Made by a program: the position numbers and the translations under genes
In this document: positions 10,885 through 23,200 of the stretch, in pieces
Layout: each line of letters opens with the position of its first letter
How positions within the stretch are numbered: position 1 is the stretch's first letter
Assembly: GCF_029784135.1 (NCBI RefSeq)
Contig: NC_073745.1
Location: 80,663,569-80,727,568, forward strand
DNA: 64,000 nt
Direction of reading: 5' to 3'
Source of the DNA: Toxorhynchites rutilus septentrionalis
Lineage: Eukaryota > Arthropoda > Insecta > Diptera > Culicidae
The notes under the pieces: model-generated
The model's input: only the letters and a program-made list of their open reading frames with translations
What the model was told of the DNA's origin: nothing
Database searches by the model: none

Positions 10885-11900
10885 TTCTGATGTCAGTGAA
10901 GGACTACAACAGATGTGACCTGACAAGGGCTCTTTTAAACAGTGGACCACAGACGAATCTAATCTCAGATTATCGCAACAACTCCGGTGGGCAACAAACC
11001 CCATCGTAGACTGGAATCTTCCAACCGACTTCGGCTGATTTAGTGACAGGGATTAGATCCAGTTTGTAGGCTACGGACGCGAGTTTCTACTGTTCGTCAA
11101 CTTAGTATTTGTTTCGGTTGCAGCAGAAAAGATCAAATGAATCTTATTCCTAGTTCTCATGTAGCAGTACGCAACTCATTGGCACCACCAGATCGTGCGG
11201 TTCTGGACCATCAAGGAATTGGGAATGGGAATTCGCTCTTAAGTCCACTAAGTTTTTAATTGGTGAAACTTCTCCGACAACGTCGACTATCATTCAAGGA
11301 CATGATCTCTGTCTTTTTTTTCTTGGCAGACTTTTGGTTTTATTTTGTAATCTAGGGACTTTCAACAATTTCGGCTGGTTCGTCACTTTTTATTTCCATT
11401 TGTGGAAGTCGGGAGAATTGAACTCGTGACCTTTAGCGTGAGAGGTATGGATGTTACCACTATACCAGATTGCCTCCGCTACTCTGTTTTTGTTCTACGC
11501 TCACCTTCGCCCACTGACACTCCTCTACAAGGACCCGGAAGAACTGGATGTACTGACTCCGGTTTACTTTCTCACCGATCCTTCACCGATAAATTGGCTA
11601 ACACACTGGAAGCGTTGGTGAAGGGAACACATCACGCAACTTTACACTGTCAACCATCGTGCTTCTTCAGTAGCTGAAGGTCCGACAGATGGTCATCCTG
11701 AAGGAGGAAGACAAGGCACCAAACTCTTGGCCTCTCGGTCGTATCACGGAAGTACATCTTGGTCCGGATGGAGTGGTCAGAAGGGGGTCAGAGTGGTGAC
11801 ACTGAGGACATCACAAGGGATGTACAAGCGACCGTAGCCTTTTGTTAACCTGTTGCCGTACGAGAAGGACTCGAGTGGGCAATCGCCGACTACCTGCAAT
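10885..11900 (+). pseudogene. BEL/Pao LTR-retrotransposon relic (protease and integrase C-terminal remnants)
   Basis: At about 10910-10965 the frame reads TRALLNSGPQTNLIS, a retropepsin-like remnant with the catalytic DSG changed to NSG. Around 11200-11240 a remnant of the post-protease block can be recognised (FWTIKELG in one frame). A SINE interrupts at 11312-11482. Then 11500-11860 encodes, over several frames, DVLTPVYFLTD, LTHWKRW, and SWPLGRITEVHLGPDGVV followed by RVVTLRTSQGMYKRP, the typical C-terminus of BEL/Pao integrases. Frameshifts, stops and a short duplication (GTCAGA repeated at about 11775-11795) show it is dead; most of the RT, RNase H and integrase core is deleted. Confidence 0.7.
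11312..11482 (-). mobile_element. tRNA-derived SINE, family 2
   Basis: Read on the minus strand it starts GTAGCGGAGGCAATCTGG, has an A-box-like TCTGGTATAGTGGTAAC stretch and a B-box-like GGTCACGAGTTCAATTC, and ends in an A-rich tail (T-run at 11312-11320). It matches the SINE at 38232-38403. Inserted inside the BEL/Pao relic. Confidence 0.7.
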
Positions 11901-12034
11901 CCTACAATCATCCAGCGGAACTACGAAGGACGTGGAGTCACCTACATCCAACCATGAAGCGTAATGAGGTGCTTTCAATGGGCACGACAGTTTAAAACAT
12001 TAAGTCAAGTTAATGTTGAATATATTTAGTACAT

Positions 12035-12325
12035 TCAGTTAACAACCTTTGAAAGGTGTACGGCCTCAGCTAACTCGCGTAACTTCACTTTACGATCGTT
12101 CAAAACGAGTCGAAGCACTTGTTTGACGATTTCTGGATTCGTAGCCTCTTTTGGCTTTCCAGAGCGAAGTACATCTGCGGTGAATCCACTAAACCACCGA
12201 TAAACTGTTGTTCTCGAAGAAGCAGAAGTGGAATAACATTTCGTCAACCATTGCACTGATTGTTCAGGAGTTTTTGCCTTAAAAAAGTAATGTTTGATCA
12301 AAATACGATATTTCTCTTTTTCCAT
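12035..12325 (-). pseudogene. Mariner-like transposase N-terminal fragment
   Basis: 96-codon fragment beginning MEKEKYRILIKHYFFKAKTP and containing TTVYRWFSGF, RSGKP and LRELAEAV: the paired helix-turn-helix DNA-binding region of mariner transposases. The catalytic domain is absent. Another mariner remnant lies head-to-head with it at 12540. Below 12035 the frame ends in a stop with no further homology seen. Confidence 0.65.
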
Positions 12326-12539
12326 TTTCTATACGAATGTTCAGGTATAGTGAATGTGACACTTAAATAAATGTAGTATGTGAACAAATAAACGAAATGT
12401 CATGAAACTTCACACATAAGCTAGTGATAGATGAACCTTTCGAAATGAATCTTGATCATTTTTAGAGGCACCATCTGTTGAAAAATTCCGGGACTTTTCA
12501 GCCGAGAATTTCAAATATTCACGCTGATCATTTTTCATT

Positions 12540-13110
12540 TTTTTAAGTTGGTACTCCAGCCAGTGGTTTTAATCCAGAAATACATATGCTGATTCAACTA
12601 TGTCGAAAACACGGGTGTATGAATGGGCATAAGGAATTTAAAGACGGTCGAGAAGAGATGAACGATTTGCCACGTCACGGACGACCACCCACCTCTTCAG
12701 CTGATGAAACCATCGGGAAAATAAAGGAATCGTACTCGGAAATAGTCATTCAAGTCTGAGAGGGCTAGCCCGTGAATTGTGTATCTCTCACGAGGCCGTT
12801 CGGCAAATACTGGCTGAAGAAAAGAGCTCAATTTTCTCCAAAAATTTCATTGCAATCATATGGCTGAAGACATGCTTGAACGGTCTGAACCCACGTTCAT
12901 CCAACGCATTTCCTATTTCCGAAACTCAAATAATCGTTTCGTGGGAACTATTTTGACAGTATTTAATACATAAAGACGAATTCGATGCGTGAACTGGAGG
13001 CAATTCCTGAATACAGCTATAAAAAGTGTTTTGATATCCAGTCATCAGTTCGTTGGAAAAAAATATATTTCTTTAGAAGGGTCCTATTTTGAAGGCGACA
13101 ATAGAAATTT
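12540..13110 (+). pseudogene. Degenerate mariner transposase relic
   Basis: In shifting frames one reads SKTRVYEWHKEFKDGREEM, DLPRHGRPPTSS, then KSSIFSKNFIAIIWLKTCLN and finally IQSSVRWKK, which correspond to the HTH, linker and C-terminal blocks of mariner transposases. Many stops and a deletion of the DDE core. The central block matches relics at 25990-26600 (minus) and 50075-50500 (plus). Confidence 0.6.
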
Positions 13111-13119
13111 AGATGATTT

Positions 13120-13480
13120 TTGACATAGAACTACGTCTTTCATTTCTATACTGTAAATTCAAAGCTTCGGAACGAAAGCGTTACCCCGGAGACCGAGATT
13201 TTAAGGGTTAATAGCTCCTAAACAAACTGAACGAAATGGTATGATAAATACTTCATTCGAAAGATAAAATGTCTACGCGTTATATACTTGTTACGTTTGA
13301 TCCAAAAACTTGTTTCAATAGCCTTAAAATTGCTTTCAAAACAGGCTATTGAAATCAACAATCGGTATATAAAGGAGCATCGCTCAGAAATCCACTCAGT
13401 TATAATGACTGAGTGGATTTCCGAGCGGTGCTCCTTTATATACCGATTGTTGCTCTGAATCTAAATACTGATCTTCTTTA
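13120..13480. mobile_element. Truncated TIR element with 45-bp-arm hairpin, copy E
   Basis: Starts with TTGACATAGAACTACGTCTT, a variant of the TIR at 39870, and shares about 280 bp with that element. From 13356 to 13452 it forms a hairpin: arms 13356-13400 and 13408-13452, 7-nt loop, two mismatches. No opposite TIR was found, so it is truncated or rearranged. Confidence 0.65.
13356..13452. promoter_or_regulatory. Inverted pair of TATA-initiator core-promoter-like sequences
   Basis: Each hairpin arm contains TATATAA followed about 25 bp later by CTCAGT, an arthropod initiator (TCAGT), with TATA-to-A distance of about 32 bp, which is canonical. The same single-arm sequence occurs at 40114-40155. 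Promoter function is inferred from spacing only. Confidence 0.4.
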
Positions 13481-14786
13481 ATAGCCAAGTAGATTTTCAG
13501 TATCTCTTAGCTGAATAATATCTCCAACGCAGAACGAAACATCTTAGAGGAGGCAGAATGACAAAAGAAAATCCGAACTGAAACTATTGTGTGGTGGCGG
13601 CGGAGGTGAAAGCAAAAGCATAAATACCTTACCTTCAATTCGGAAATAATAATTGAATTCTCGAAAATTGAAAGAAGGATTGAAAAAAATCAAAAATAAG
13701 TCATTAACGATTTATCAATCAACCAGCTAGCGACAGGAAGGCAGCAAGGCTTTCCAAATGGTATTTCTTAAGGCCGAGTTGTTTAGTTGAGTTTTTCAAA
13801 TTGTTTTTTTTTCAATGCTAGAAGCGAATTAATTGAGAAAGCTTAAAGCTACTGCTACTACTGATATCACAGAAGCTCCCTTCAGCTTAAAATAAATATG
13901 AAACAGATTTTAGAATGCATCGAAATTTCTAAAATGGCAACGACCGTTTGCGTTGTTTAGTAAACGCAGCTGAAGATGGTTGATTCATGATTCATTCCTG
14001 TTCTCGCGAGAACAAAACACGAAGTTCAACACAACAGCAAAATGAAAACTGAGGTTGGCCAGGGTGAGCACAATATTAAGAGAACGTTCAGTGACAGTCA
14101 ACGACATGCATCGACAGATCATGACTATGATATACTTTGATGCAGATACTCATATTTAAAGATTTTTGTGATTTGAATAGTTTGCTCTAGAAGCAACTTT
14201 GAGCTATAGAAATAATCTTTTAGAGCCAATAAGTAACCAGATTACTCACACATCTTTTATTACTCGAATGAAGTAATCGACATACCACTTCGTTCAACCG
14301 ACAAAAAAGAGGTATTAACGTTCAAAACTTCGCTCCCCCAAACGAAAAGCTCGCGTTTTACAAATTTTAAATTAACACCCCAGTACAGATTCAAATATGA
14401 AGTGAGGAAAAAATACAGAGGCATTCTTCACCAGACGGCATGCAAATCGACGCGGTGCCCCACCGAACAAAATTGCCCCATACTGTGCGAAATCTATCTT
14501 TCATCCTTCCTTAGAATCGAGCAAAACCGCTGTGTATGACATTAGCATTGAGAGAGACTACTGTCTCATAGTTGAAGCAAGACGACTTGAATGATGATGA
14601 TGATGTTTTGAGTTATAGAGGATTGAAAATCCATCAGTTCATTCGCCTCTAAACTTGAAAAGGACCAATATGGAAAAGTAAACTCGGTCTTGAGAAAGAT
14701 AATTCCGAAAGCCTCACTGCCGTCTGGTCGCTAGATCACTGATGAATTGTGAATACTGTAATTTGAAATCACGAATGGCTTGTTCA
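13481..14786. other. Non-coding stretch; one copy of a short dispersed motif
   Basis: No gene seen. About 14634-14653 contains CAGTTCATTCGCCTCTAA, one of several copies in the window of a short dispersed sequence (see 28291, 58889). Confidence 0.4.
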
Positions 14787-15202
14787 TTCGCTAACTGGCA
14801 GAAAAGGGAAGACCAGTTATCGACTTTCACGTTTTAACTGGTCCGGCATGTAAAATGTCAAATAAAATCGAGGGGAACTTCAATGAATTGTTTGATTCGC
14901 GTTGATCATGGAACTGGATAAACAAAAGGATTCCAATGGAAGTTTCGCATTGAGTGCGACAACAGATATGAAATATAATTTGAGGAAATTATTTTTCTGT
15001 ACTTTAATTAATGTTTTTGTCATCCGAAAATAATGTGAATTTTCATAACATTTCAAATTACGTTCGAATGCCCCTCACAGCAAATCTTCCATTTGAATAT
15101 GGCGTCGGTTGTTTACAAAATTCTACTTTTAACTGGTCCAAGCACCAGTTAACGTTCACTCAGTTAAAAAGCAGACCAGTTAAACCAGGACCAGTTAGCG
15201 AA
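14787..15202. mobile_element. Small MITE with TTCGCTAACTGG inverted ends
   Basis: TTCGCTAACTGG at 14787-14798 is inverted as CCAGTTAGCGAA at 15191-15202. Just inside each end are several further GACCAGTTA / TTAACTGGTCC motifs in both orientations, which would be subterminal repeats. No coding capacity; no clear target duplication. Confidence 0.5.
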
Positions 15203-17210
15203 CGATTTCTGCATTCTATTTATTAGATTCAGGAAAAATATGAAATAAAACCCTTTCACATAAAACCTCCTGCGAGTGCCTTATCGATTACAAAAAGAAT
15301 AAATATTCTAATTAATATCCCTCGATAATTCTATGCAACGCATCCTTCCCATGAACCAGATACCAAACAATCTAAACAATGCTGTGCCGACAGTGGGACA
15401 TGACCTCCAACCTATTATTTTAAACGCTTTAATATCCGTCATTAGCGACGATTATTGACTGAACTTGTTTGCATGTTAAATCTGTATGATAATAGACCAA
15501 TGACAATGGTAGTAAACATATCGATCCGAGTCTTGATTTTACCGATGGTCGTTAGTCCAAGAACCCGCTAAATGCTCATATACCTTTTCTTAATTTGATG
15601 CTTTCATTCTTCTTAATCTCTCACGTGGTGATTTTATCTTGATTTCTGTTATCTCCTTTTGAAACCGAGGTATGGTTAAAAGTTTTGTTAATAGCATGCA
15701 CTTTAGGGATGAAAAAAAACTACAAATCTATCTATTTTCTACTCTACGGTCAAAATAAAATAAAAAAAGGATAGGGACAAATTCGTGGTATGAAACCGGT
15801 GCATCAGGTATCAGGTATTGAATTAAAGAGACTTTAAACTCTGAGAGTTCATTCGTCTCTACCGGTGCATCGATTCCCTTGTCTAGTTATTACTCGTGGA
15901 AAGATAGCGTAATTTCAGAGAGTGGGAAAGAAAAATCAATGCACTACTACTGGGTTAGTTAGTGAGCTGTAATAAAAACCTGTATTTTTCAACTTTCATG
16001 TGCGTCGATATCGCAATGGTTACGTAGGTAACCGATATCTCCGGACTCGAGCTTTAGAGTTCACGCGATGGCGGATGGGATGAAAATGTGAAATTAAGAA
16101 TTACCAATACGATACTTGCGATTGTGGAATGAAATAAGGTGGTGATGGGGAATCTGCGATTTTGAACGAAAAGGTTATTTTTTTCTCTCAATAATTTGAT
16201 TTGTCTAGTTCGATGTAAAATTCTTTATGGATTGTTATTTGACGCCAAATATTGATTCAGCGTTACGTTTCCCGCTGTGATGAAATATTTTCAAACCAAT
16301 TTTGTTAGTGGAACTGAGTCAAATTAAAAGATAGAGAAAATGGAGTGGGTTAGAAATGATAAATCGAACAGAAGTTGAACTCAAGGCTCTGGAAGCGGTA
16401 TTACCAATTGTGTAGAGTAGAGAATAATAATAACAAAACTGAATATTCTCAAATTTAATTCACAGCACACAACATTACACACACAGAAAAAAAATATTCC
16501 AAACAAGTTTCAAGTCGGATAAAACATTCCAAATAAAAGTAGAATAAAAGAACCGTCGAAAAGACAGATATTTCTCATATTACAAAGATAAAATAGAATA
16601 AGCTATACGGAAATAATGCATAATTCATTAAAAACCATCAATCAACACTAAGCTTGAAACAAAATAACAACAGACAAACAAACAACGTCAAAAGCGAAGG
16701 ACAGAAAACAAAGAAGGAAAAAGGACCGGTATTCACGCGTTGGATTGAAGGAAAGGTTTAGAGAGAACTAGATAGAAAACATATATAAATACATAAAATT
16801 GGACCATTCGAATGTAGTTTATGATCTAGGAAGGTAGAATCAGTAATAGGAACACAACTAGAAGGAAGTAGAAACCGAAAAGTACTGAACACAGCTTGAA
16901 AAACTCCAATAACATTGAAATGACGCCTCTGGAATGTTAAAACCTAACAGATCCTAGTGTAGAGAGATTAGTAAACTGCAATTGCGTGTTTGCTTGAGTT
17001 TGAGAATCCGAACATAACTGTTAACTCATTTACTGTGTACGGGGCGTCTTCTCTATCGAGTTCTGTTTGTACGATGATTGGGAGTTTTGCGTGGCTGAGG
17101 ATTGTAAGGTTGCTGGAGGATTGAAAACGGGTCACTCATCTTTGGTATGTTTTCGTCTTACGGTGAACAACATTTGGCAAAATGGAATGGCATAATAAAG
17201 CTGTGGCAAT
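15203..17210. other. Downstream of the flippase gene; possible 3' region
   Basis: No domain-bearing ORF. Part of this stretch is likely 3' UTR or a further 3' intron of the minus-strand flippase, but no termination signal can be fixed. At 17008-17148 the minus strand has an open run (reading PKMSDPFSILQQPYNPQP and ending in TAG at 17050) that could be a C-terminal exon, but its phase does not match the preferred preceding exon. Confidence 0.3.
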
Positions 17211-17216
17211 ACTTAC

Positions 17217-17276
17217 GAAGAGCGCGATTCCTTCATGGGATGTGGTGGAGCCACCTCTTTGTTTCGATTTTTTATC
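17217..17276 (-). CDS. ATP8A: ATP8A probable exon 14 (C-terminal cytosolic tail)
   Basis: A strong pyrimidine tract and CCCGCAG acceptor precede 17276, and GTAAGT follows 17217. In phase with exon 13 it reads [20 protein letters not shown] after the KV of exon 13, matching the KVIK(R/N) start of the cytosolic tail in vertebrate ATP8A. If the donor is not used, the next in-frame codon is TAA, so the exon could also be terminal. Confidence 0.55.
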
Positions 17277-20200
17277 CTGCGGGAATGGGAGAAGAACGGA
17301 ACGATTTACAGTGATATTCGACTTTAGGGTCATAATTATGCGAAAAACATTCATGTGTAAAACTTATTCTACGGTTTTCACCAGCATTTACTTGATTCGG
17401 GCTACCTATGATCACTGTCGCCTTGGCCCTCACTTTTCTTCACAGGTTTCATTTGAAAAAATACTTCAACTTGACTGATATCTTTGGCAAACTTGAAACA
17501 GGTAGTTGACAGTCTATTAACCAATCTAATACATTAAAATGGAACAACTGTGTTTTGCGAGTGGATGTGAATCGACTTTACTTACACTTTGGCTACTATA
17601 TCGGGCAACAATGCCGTTGTTGGAATCAGGAACAATCCCAACCAGAATCCGGGCGATGAGAAAATCATATCGTCCATTCCGGTGAATACCGCTCCCACCG
17701 GTAACATTGGCCAGATATTGCTATTGGAATGGGCCTCAATTAATTAACAGAGAAGCAAAAAAAAATATTTCAACGACTCACCTATAAATAAATATAAACA
17801 TAAACCACAGCACCATCGAGCCCCAGATGGAGCAATGCGTCAGCCACGTCCAGGAGTTCGTCACAAGACCAGCCTTCAGACATACCGTTACAACTACGTA
17901 CTAATGGAAGGGAAAATATTAGAAACACGCCCAAACCAATTTGGAATCAATCTCAACGCAACACTCACAGTATAAACTATATTTCCTAACACTAAATAAC
18001 CACCGTCGCGGCCGTTCCCCCAGATCACGTCCCCCTGGTAGGAAAACATTGACAGCCAGTATAAGAAAACCGAGTGGACCAGAGCGTTGATGATCCAGTA
18101 CCAGAATACTTTTACGTTGAATAGTTGGGCACTTTGGGATGGTTCGTACAGCCTTGGTTCTCTGCGAATGTGCGGAAAAAAGTTAGCATTATTATCATCA
18201 TCATTTATTGTGTCTTACTTTAACATCTGCTCCGCAGAGGTCACTTTATCGAAGAGACCCATCGCAAAGGGTGGCAATGCAGTGAAGAACACATTGTATA
18301 AACCGATTGTCCATCGTTCGAACAAAATTTGGCCAGACCTGAAAATAGAGACAGCAGAGATCGAGTGTTTATTGTCTTTTCAACGATCAGAGTTTACACG
18401 TAAGAATATTGAAATTGGAAAACAATTTTTGTACCATTTTTTTGATTTTTGTATCTATCCATTTGGACATTCTCTAACAATCTATTGAAATATGGATGAT
18501 CATAAAATTCTCAAAATTTAATATGTTAAAATAGGGTTGGAACGAAAGCTTCTAATTTACCGTACATTTGTGGCTCGCGAGGCTCGTAACGCATAATCTT
18601 ATTCAAATATATCCAAAATTAACATGCCACAAATATTGTAACGTAATTCTACATCAACTATACGGTCATGTTTCGCACACAGCCCTTCCACTTTTTCTGA
18701 CGAAAAACGATTGCGTCATTATGAATGATGAAACGTACTGAAAGGTCATTTGCGGAGAAATTTCTGGATGAATGAATCTATGAATCTATATCTATATGTA
18801 AGGCAAACTTCGTCCCGCCCAAAATTTGTTTTTTGTTATCAATACCTTCAAACATTCACGTTTTCTTACTATGAGCAAGTTCATGTGTCCAATCGCAAAA
18901 CCGTTCATTGATTGATATTCTAATCGACCCCGTTGAATTTACCTTTTACTATAAAATTCCAAGTATTTCTAACAAAACTCATCATTATAATATCAGCTTA
19001 TTTTCAGACACTCATGCAAATGCACATTTATATACCAAGATTACCATTCGGGCTTCGAGCCTGTTGGCTTATAAACATAAATAAATAAAGACACAATTCT
19101 CGTTCAAGATTTTTCAACCACTTGGAGATAACATGTTTCTCCGTTACATGGAATAAACGTTTTATAGAGAAAATATGATAGAATAAAGACCCTCCCCTCT
19201 TCTACCCTTAGAGAGAGGGAAGAAGTGTCTATCCACCATTGAAACGTTTCGTGACCGCCCCCCCCTAAAATCTTCACATGCCAAATTTGGTTCGATTTGC
19301 TTGATTAGTTTTCGAGTTATGCAGAAATTTGTTTTGCATTTGTATGACAGCCCCCTCTTAGAGAGGGGAATGGAGAGTCTAACCATCATAGAAACATTTA
19401 TTGCATCCTAGAACCTCCACATGCCAAATTTGGTTTCATTTGTTTGATTAATTCTCGTGTAATGCAGAAATTTGTGTTTCATTTGTATGGCAGCCCCCCC
19501 TAAGAGAGGGGGAGGAGTACTACCACCATAAAAACATTTATTGCACCCTAAAACCTCCATATGCCAAATTTCGTTTCATTTGCTTCAATAATTCCCGAGT
19601 AATGTAGAAATTTGTGTTCCATTTGTATGGCAGAGAGGGGGGGTGGAGAGTCTAACCACCGTAGAAATATTTATTGCAACCTTATACCTCAATATACTCA
19701 ATTTGGTCTCATTTGCTTGAATAATTTTCTAGTAATGCAGAAATTTGTGTTTCATTTGTATGGCAGCCCTCCCTTTGAGAAGGGGGTGGAGAGTCTAACC
19801 ACCATAGAAATATTTATTGCACCTCAATACCTCAATATGCCCAATTTGGTTTCATTTGCTTGAACAATTCTCGAGTAATGCAGAAATTTGTGTTTCATGG
19901 TTAACTTTGAAAAATCATAACTCAAAAACAAAAAAAAACGCCTCTCTGATTTCGAGATATGTTATGTGAAAAATCCTCAGCTTTCCATAAAAAATATAAA
20001 AAAATATAGCGCTTGGTCCCGAGACCATGAAAACTATGAAAAACGAGTACAATCAAGTACAATGACAAAACCAAAATCTAAAATTTTTGCTAGCGTAGCA
20101 TTTTTCCAAGAATGACTAGTTTAAGCTTTAGTTTAATATGCCGACCATCTAAATCGGTTCAGTAGTTCACAAGTTATGAATTTTAGAAAAATGTCATTCT

Positions 20201-23200
20201 TGGAAAAAGGGGAAAAAGTCGATATTTCGGATCAGCCTAAAATGAAAATGGGCACCCTAACAAAAAAATTAAAAAATACGGGTCTAATGTTTTGCGATAA
20301 AGAACAAAACTACCACTTTTCACGAAAATCTGAGATCCACTATATCGATTTGACATGGAATCGCTGTATAGATATATAAAAATGGATTTTTGTCTGTCTG
20401 TCTGTCTGATTCTTATGGACTCGGAAACTACTGAACCGATGGACATGAAAATTGGTATGTAGGGGTTTTTGGGGCCGGAGAAGGGGAAGGGTACAATAAA
20501 TGTTTCTATGGTGGTTAGACACTCCACATACATATGAAACACAATTTTCTGCATTACTCGAGAATCAATCAAGCAAAAGCAACCAAATTATGCACATGGA
20601 GGTTTTAGGGTGCAATAAATGTTTCTATGGTGGCTCCTCTCCCCTCTCTTAGGGGGGCTGCCATACAAATGAAACACAAATTTCTGCATTACTCGAGAAT
20701 TAATCAAGCAAATGCAGTCAAATTATGCATCTAGAGGTTTTAGGGTACAATAAATATTTCTATAGTGGTTAGACACTCCACCCCCCTCTCTAATTTATGT
20801 ATTACTCGAGAATTAATCAAGCGAATGAAACCAAATTAGGCATATGGAGGTTTAAGGATGTAATAAATGATTCTATGGTGGTTAGACACTCCACCCCCCT
20901 CTCTAAGGGGGGCTGCCATACGAATGAAACACAAATTTCTGCATTACTCGAGAATTAATCAAGCAAATGCAGTTAAATTATGCATCTAGAGGTTTTAGAG
21001 TACAATAAATATTTCTATAGTGGTTAGACACTCCACCCCCCTCTCTAATTTATGTATTACTCGAGAATTAATCAAGCGAATGAAACCAAATTAGGCATAT
21101 GGAGGTTTAAGGATGTAATAAATGATTCTATGGTGGTTAGACACTCCACCCCCCTCTCTAAGGGGGGCTGCCATACAAATGAAACACAAATTTCTGCATT
21201 ACTCGAGAATTAATCAAGCAAATGCAGTCAAATTATGCATCTAGAGGTTTTAGGGTACAATAAATATTTCTATAGTGGTTAGACACTCCACCCCCCTCTC
21301 TAATTTATGTATTACTCGAGAATTAATCAAGCGAATGAAACCAAATTAGGCATATGGAGGTTTAAGGATGTAATAAATGATTCTATGGTGGTTAGACACT
21401 CCACCCCCCTCTCTAAGGGGGGCTGCCATACGAATGAAACACAAATTTCTGCATTACTCGAGAATTAATCAAGCAAATGCAGTTAAATTATGCATCTAGA
21501 GGTTTTAGAGTACAATAAATATTTCTATAGTGGTTAGACACTCCACCCCCCTCTCTAATTTATGTATTACTCGAGAATTAATCAAGCGAATGAAACCAAA
21601 TTAGGCATATGGAGGTTTAAGGATGTAATAAATGATTCTATGGTGGTTAGACACTCCACCCCCCTCTCTAAGGGGGGCTGCCATACAAATGAAACACAAA
21701 TTTCTGCATTACTCGAGAATTAATCAAGCAAATGCAGTCAAATTATGCATCTAGAGGTTTTAGGGTACAATAAATATTTCTATAGTGGTTAGACACTCCA
21801 CCCCCCTCTCTAATTTATGTATTACTCGAGAATTAATCAAGCGAATGAAACCAAATTAGGCATATGGAGGTTTAAGGATGTAATAAATGATTCTATGGTG
21901 GTTAGACACTCCACCCCCCTCTCTAAGGGGGGCTGCCATACGAATGAAACACAAATTTCTGCATTACTCGAGAATTAATCAAGCAAATGCAGTTAAATTA
22001 TGCATCTAGAGGTTTTAGAGTACAATAAATATTTCTATAGTGGTTAGACACTCCACCCCCCTCTCTAATTTATGTATTACTCGAGAATTAATCAAGCGAA
22101 TGAAACCAAATTAGGCATATGGAGGTTTAAGGATGTAATAAATGATTCTATGGTGGTTAGACACTCCACCCCCCTCTCTAAGGGGGGCTGCCATACAAAT
22201 GAAACACAAAGTTCTGCATTACTCGAGAATTAATCAAGCAAATGCAGTTAAATTATGCATCTAGAGGTTTTAGGGTACAATAAATATTTCTATAGTGGTT
22301 AGACACTCCACCCCCCTCTCTAATTTATGTATTACTCGAGAATTAATCAAGCAAATGAAACCAAATTAGGCATGTGGAGGTTTAAGGATGTAATAAATGA
22401 TTCTATGGTGGTTAGACACTCCACCCCCCTCTCTAAGGGAGGCTGCCATACAAATGAAACACAAATTTCTGCATTACTCGAGAATTAATCAAGCAAATGC
22501 AACCAAATTAGGCATATGGAGGTTTTAGGGTGCGATAAATGCTTCTATGGTGGTTAGACACTCCATCGCCCTCTCTAAGGTGGGAGAGGGGGGGGGGGAG
22601 GGCGTTGAGGGTGAGGGGAGGAGTAAAAAGTAAATTAAACGGAGACGAATAGAAGATCAATGAACAGTTCGGCGATTGGACCCATGAACTTGCTCATAGT
22701 AAGAGAACGTGAATGTTTGAAGGTATAAATAACAAAAAACAAATTTTTGGCGGGACGAAGTTTTCCAGGTGCTAGTATACCTATAAATCCAATAGCCCAA
22801 AAAGGACTAAAGAATTCTAGGTATTTCTGGAAAAATGTGTTCGAGGCGTTTCCACTGTTCTACGATGAGACTATACAAGATCTGGAGAATGAATTCCGTA
22901 TCCTAAAGGTAAAATTACTCCGTAAGGGAATCATAGTTTCAGAAGCCGAGCATGTGCAGGATTGGTGGACAAAAATTGGATGCCTAAAAACAATTGACGG
23001 TTCGCTCGCATTTTCGGCGCTATGATGCCTTGTTTGTAACTTTCTCACTATGCCTCACTCCGATACAATGCAACGATACAATGAAGGCTATTTTGAGATC
23101 AAAAGATTTGATCAAACATAGTGGTGCAGCTCGGATTTTTTTATAAATGACAGTCTGCAGTTTAGATTCAGAAACCGAAGTATAAGCATCATTAAACACA

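Noticed and set aside
17136..17354. Independent 72-codon minus-strand gene
   Set aside because: Its frame runs across the probable flippase exon 14 in a phase that does not match the gene; best explained by that exon and intron sequence.
20684..22470. CRISPR-like array
   Set aside because: Repeats are contiguous 255-bp units with no unique spacers, in an animal intron.
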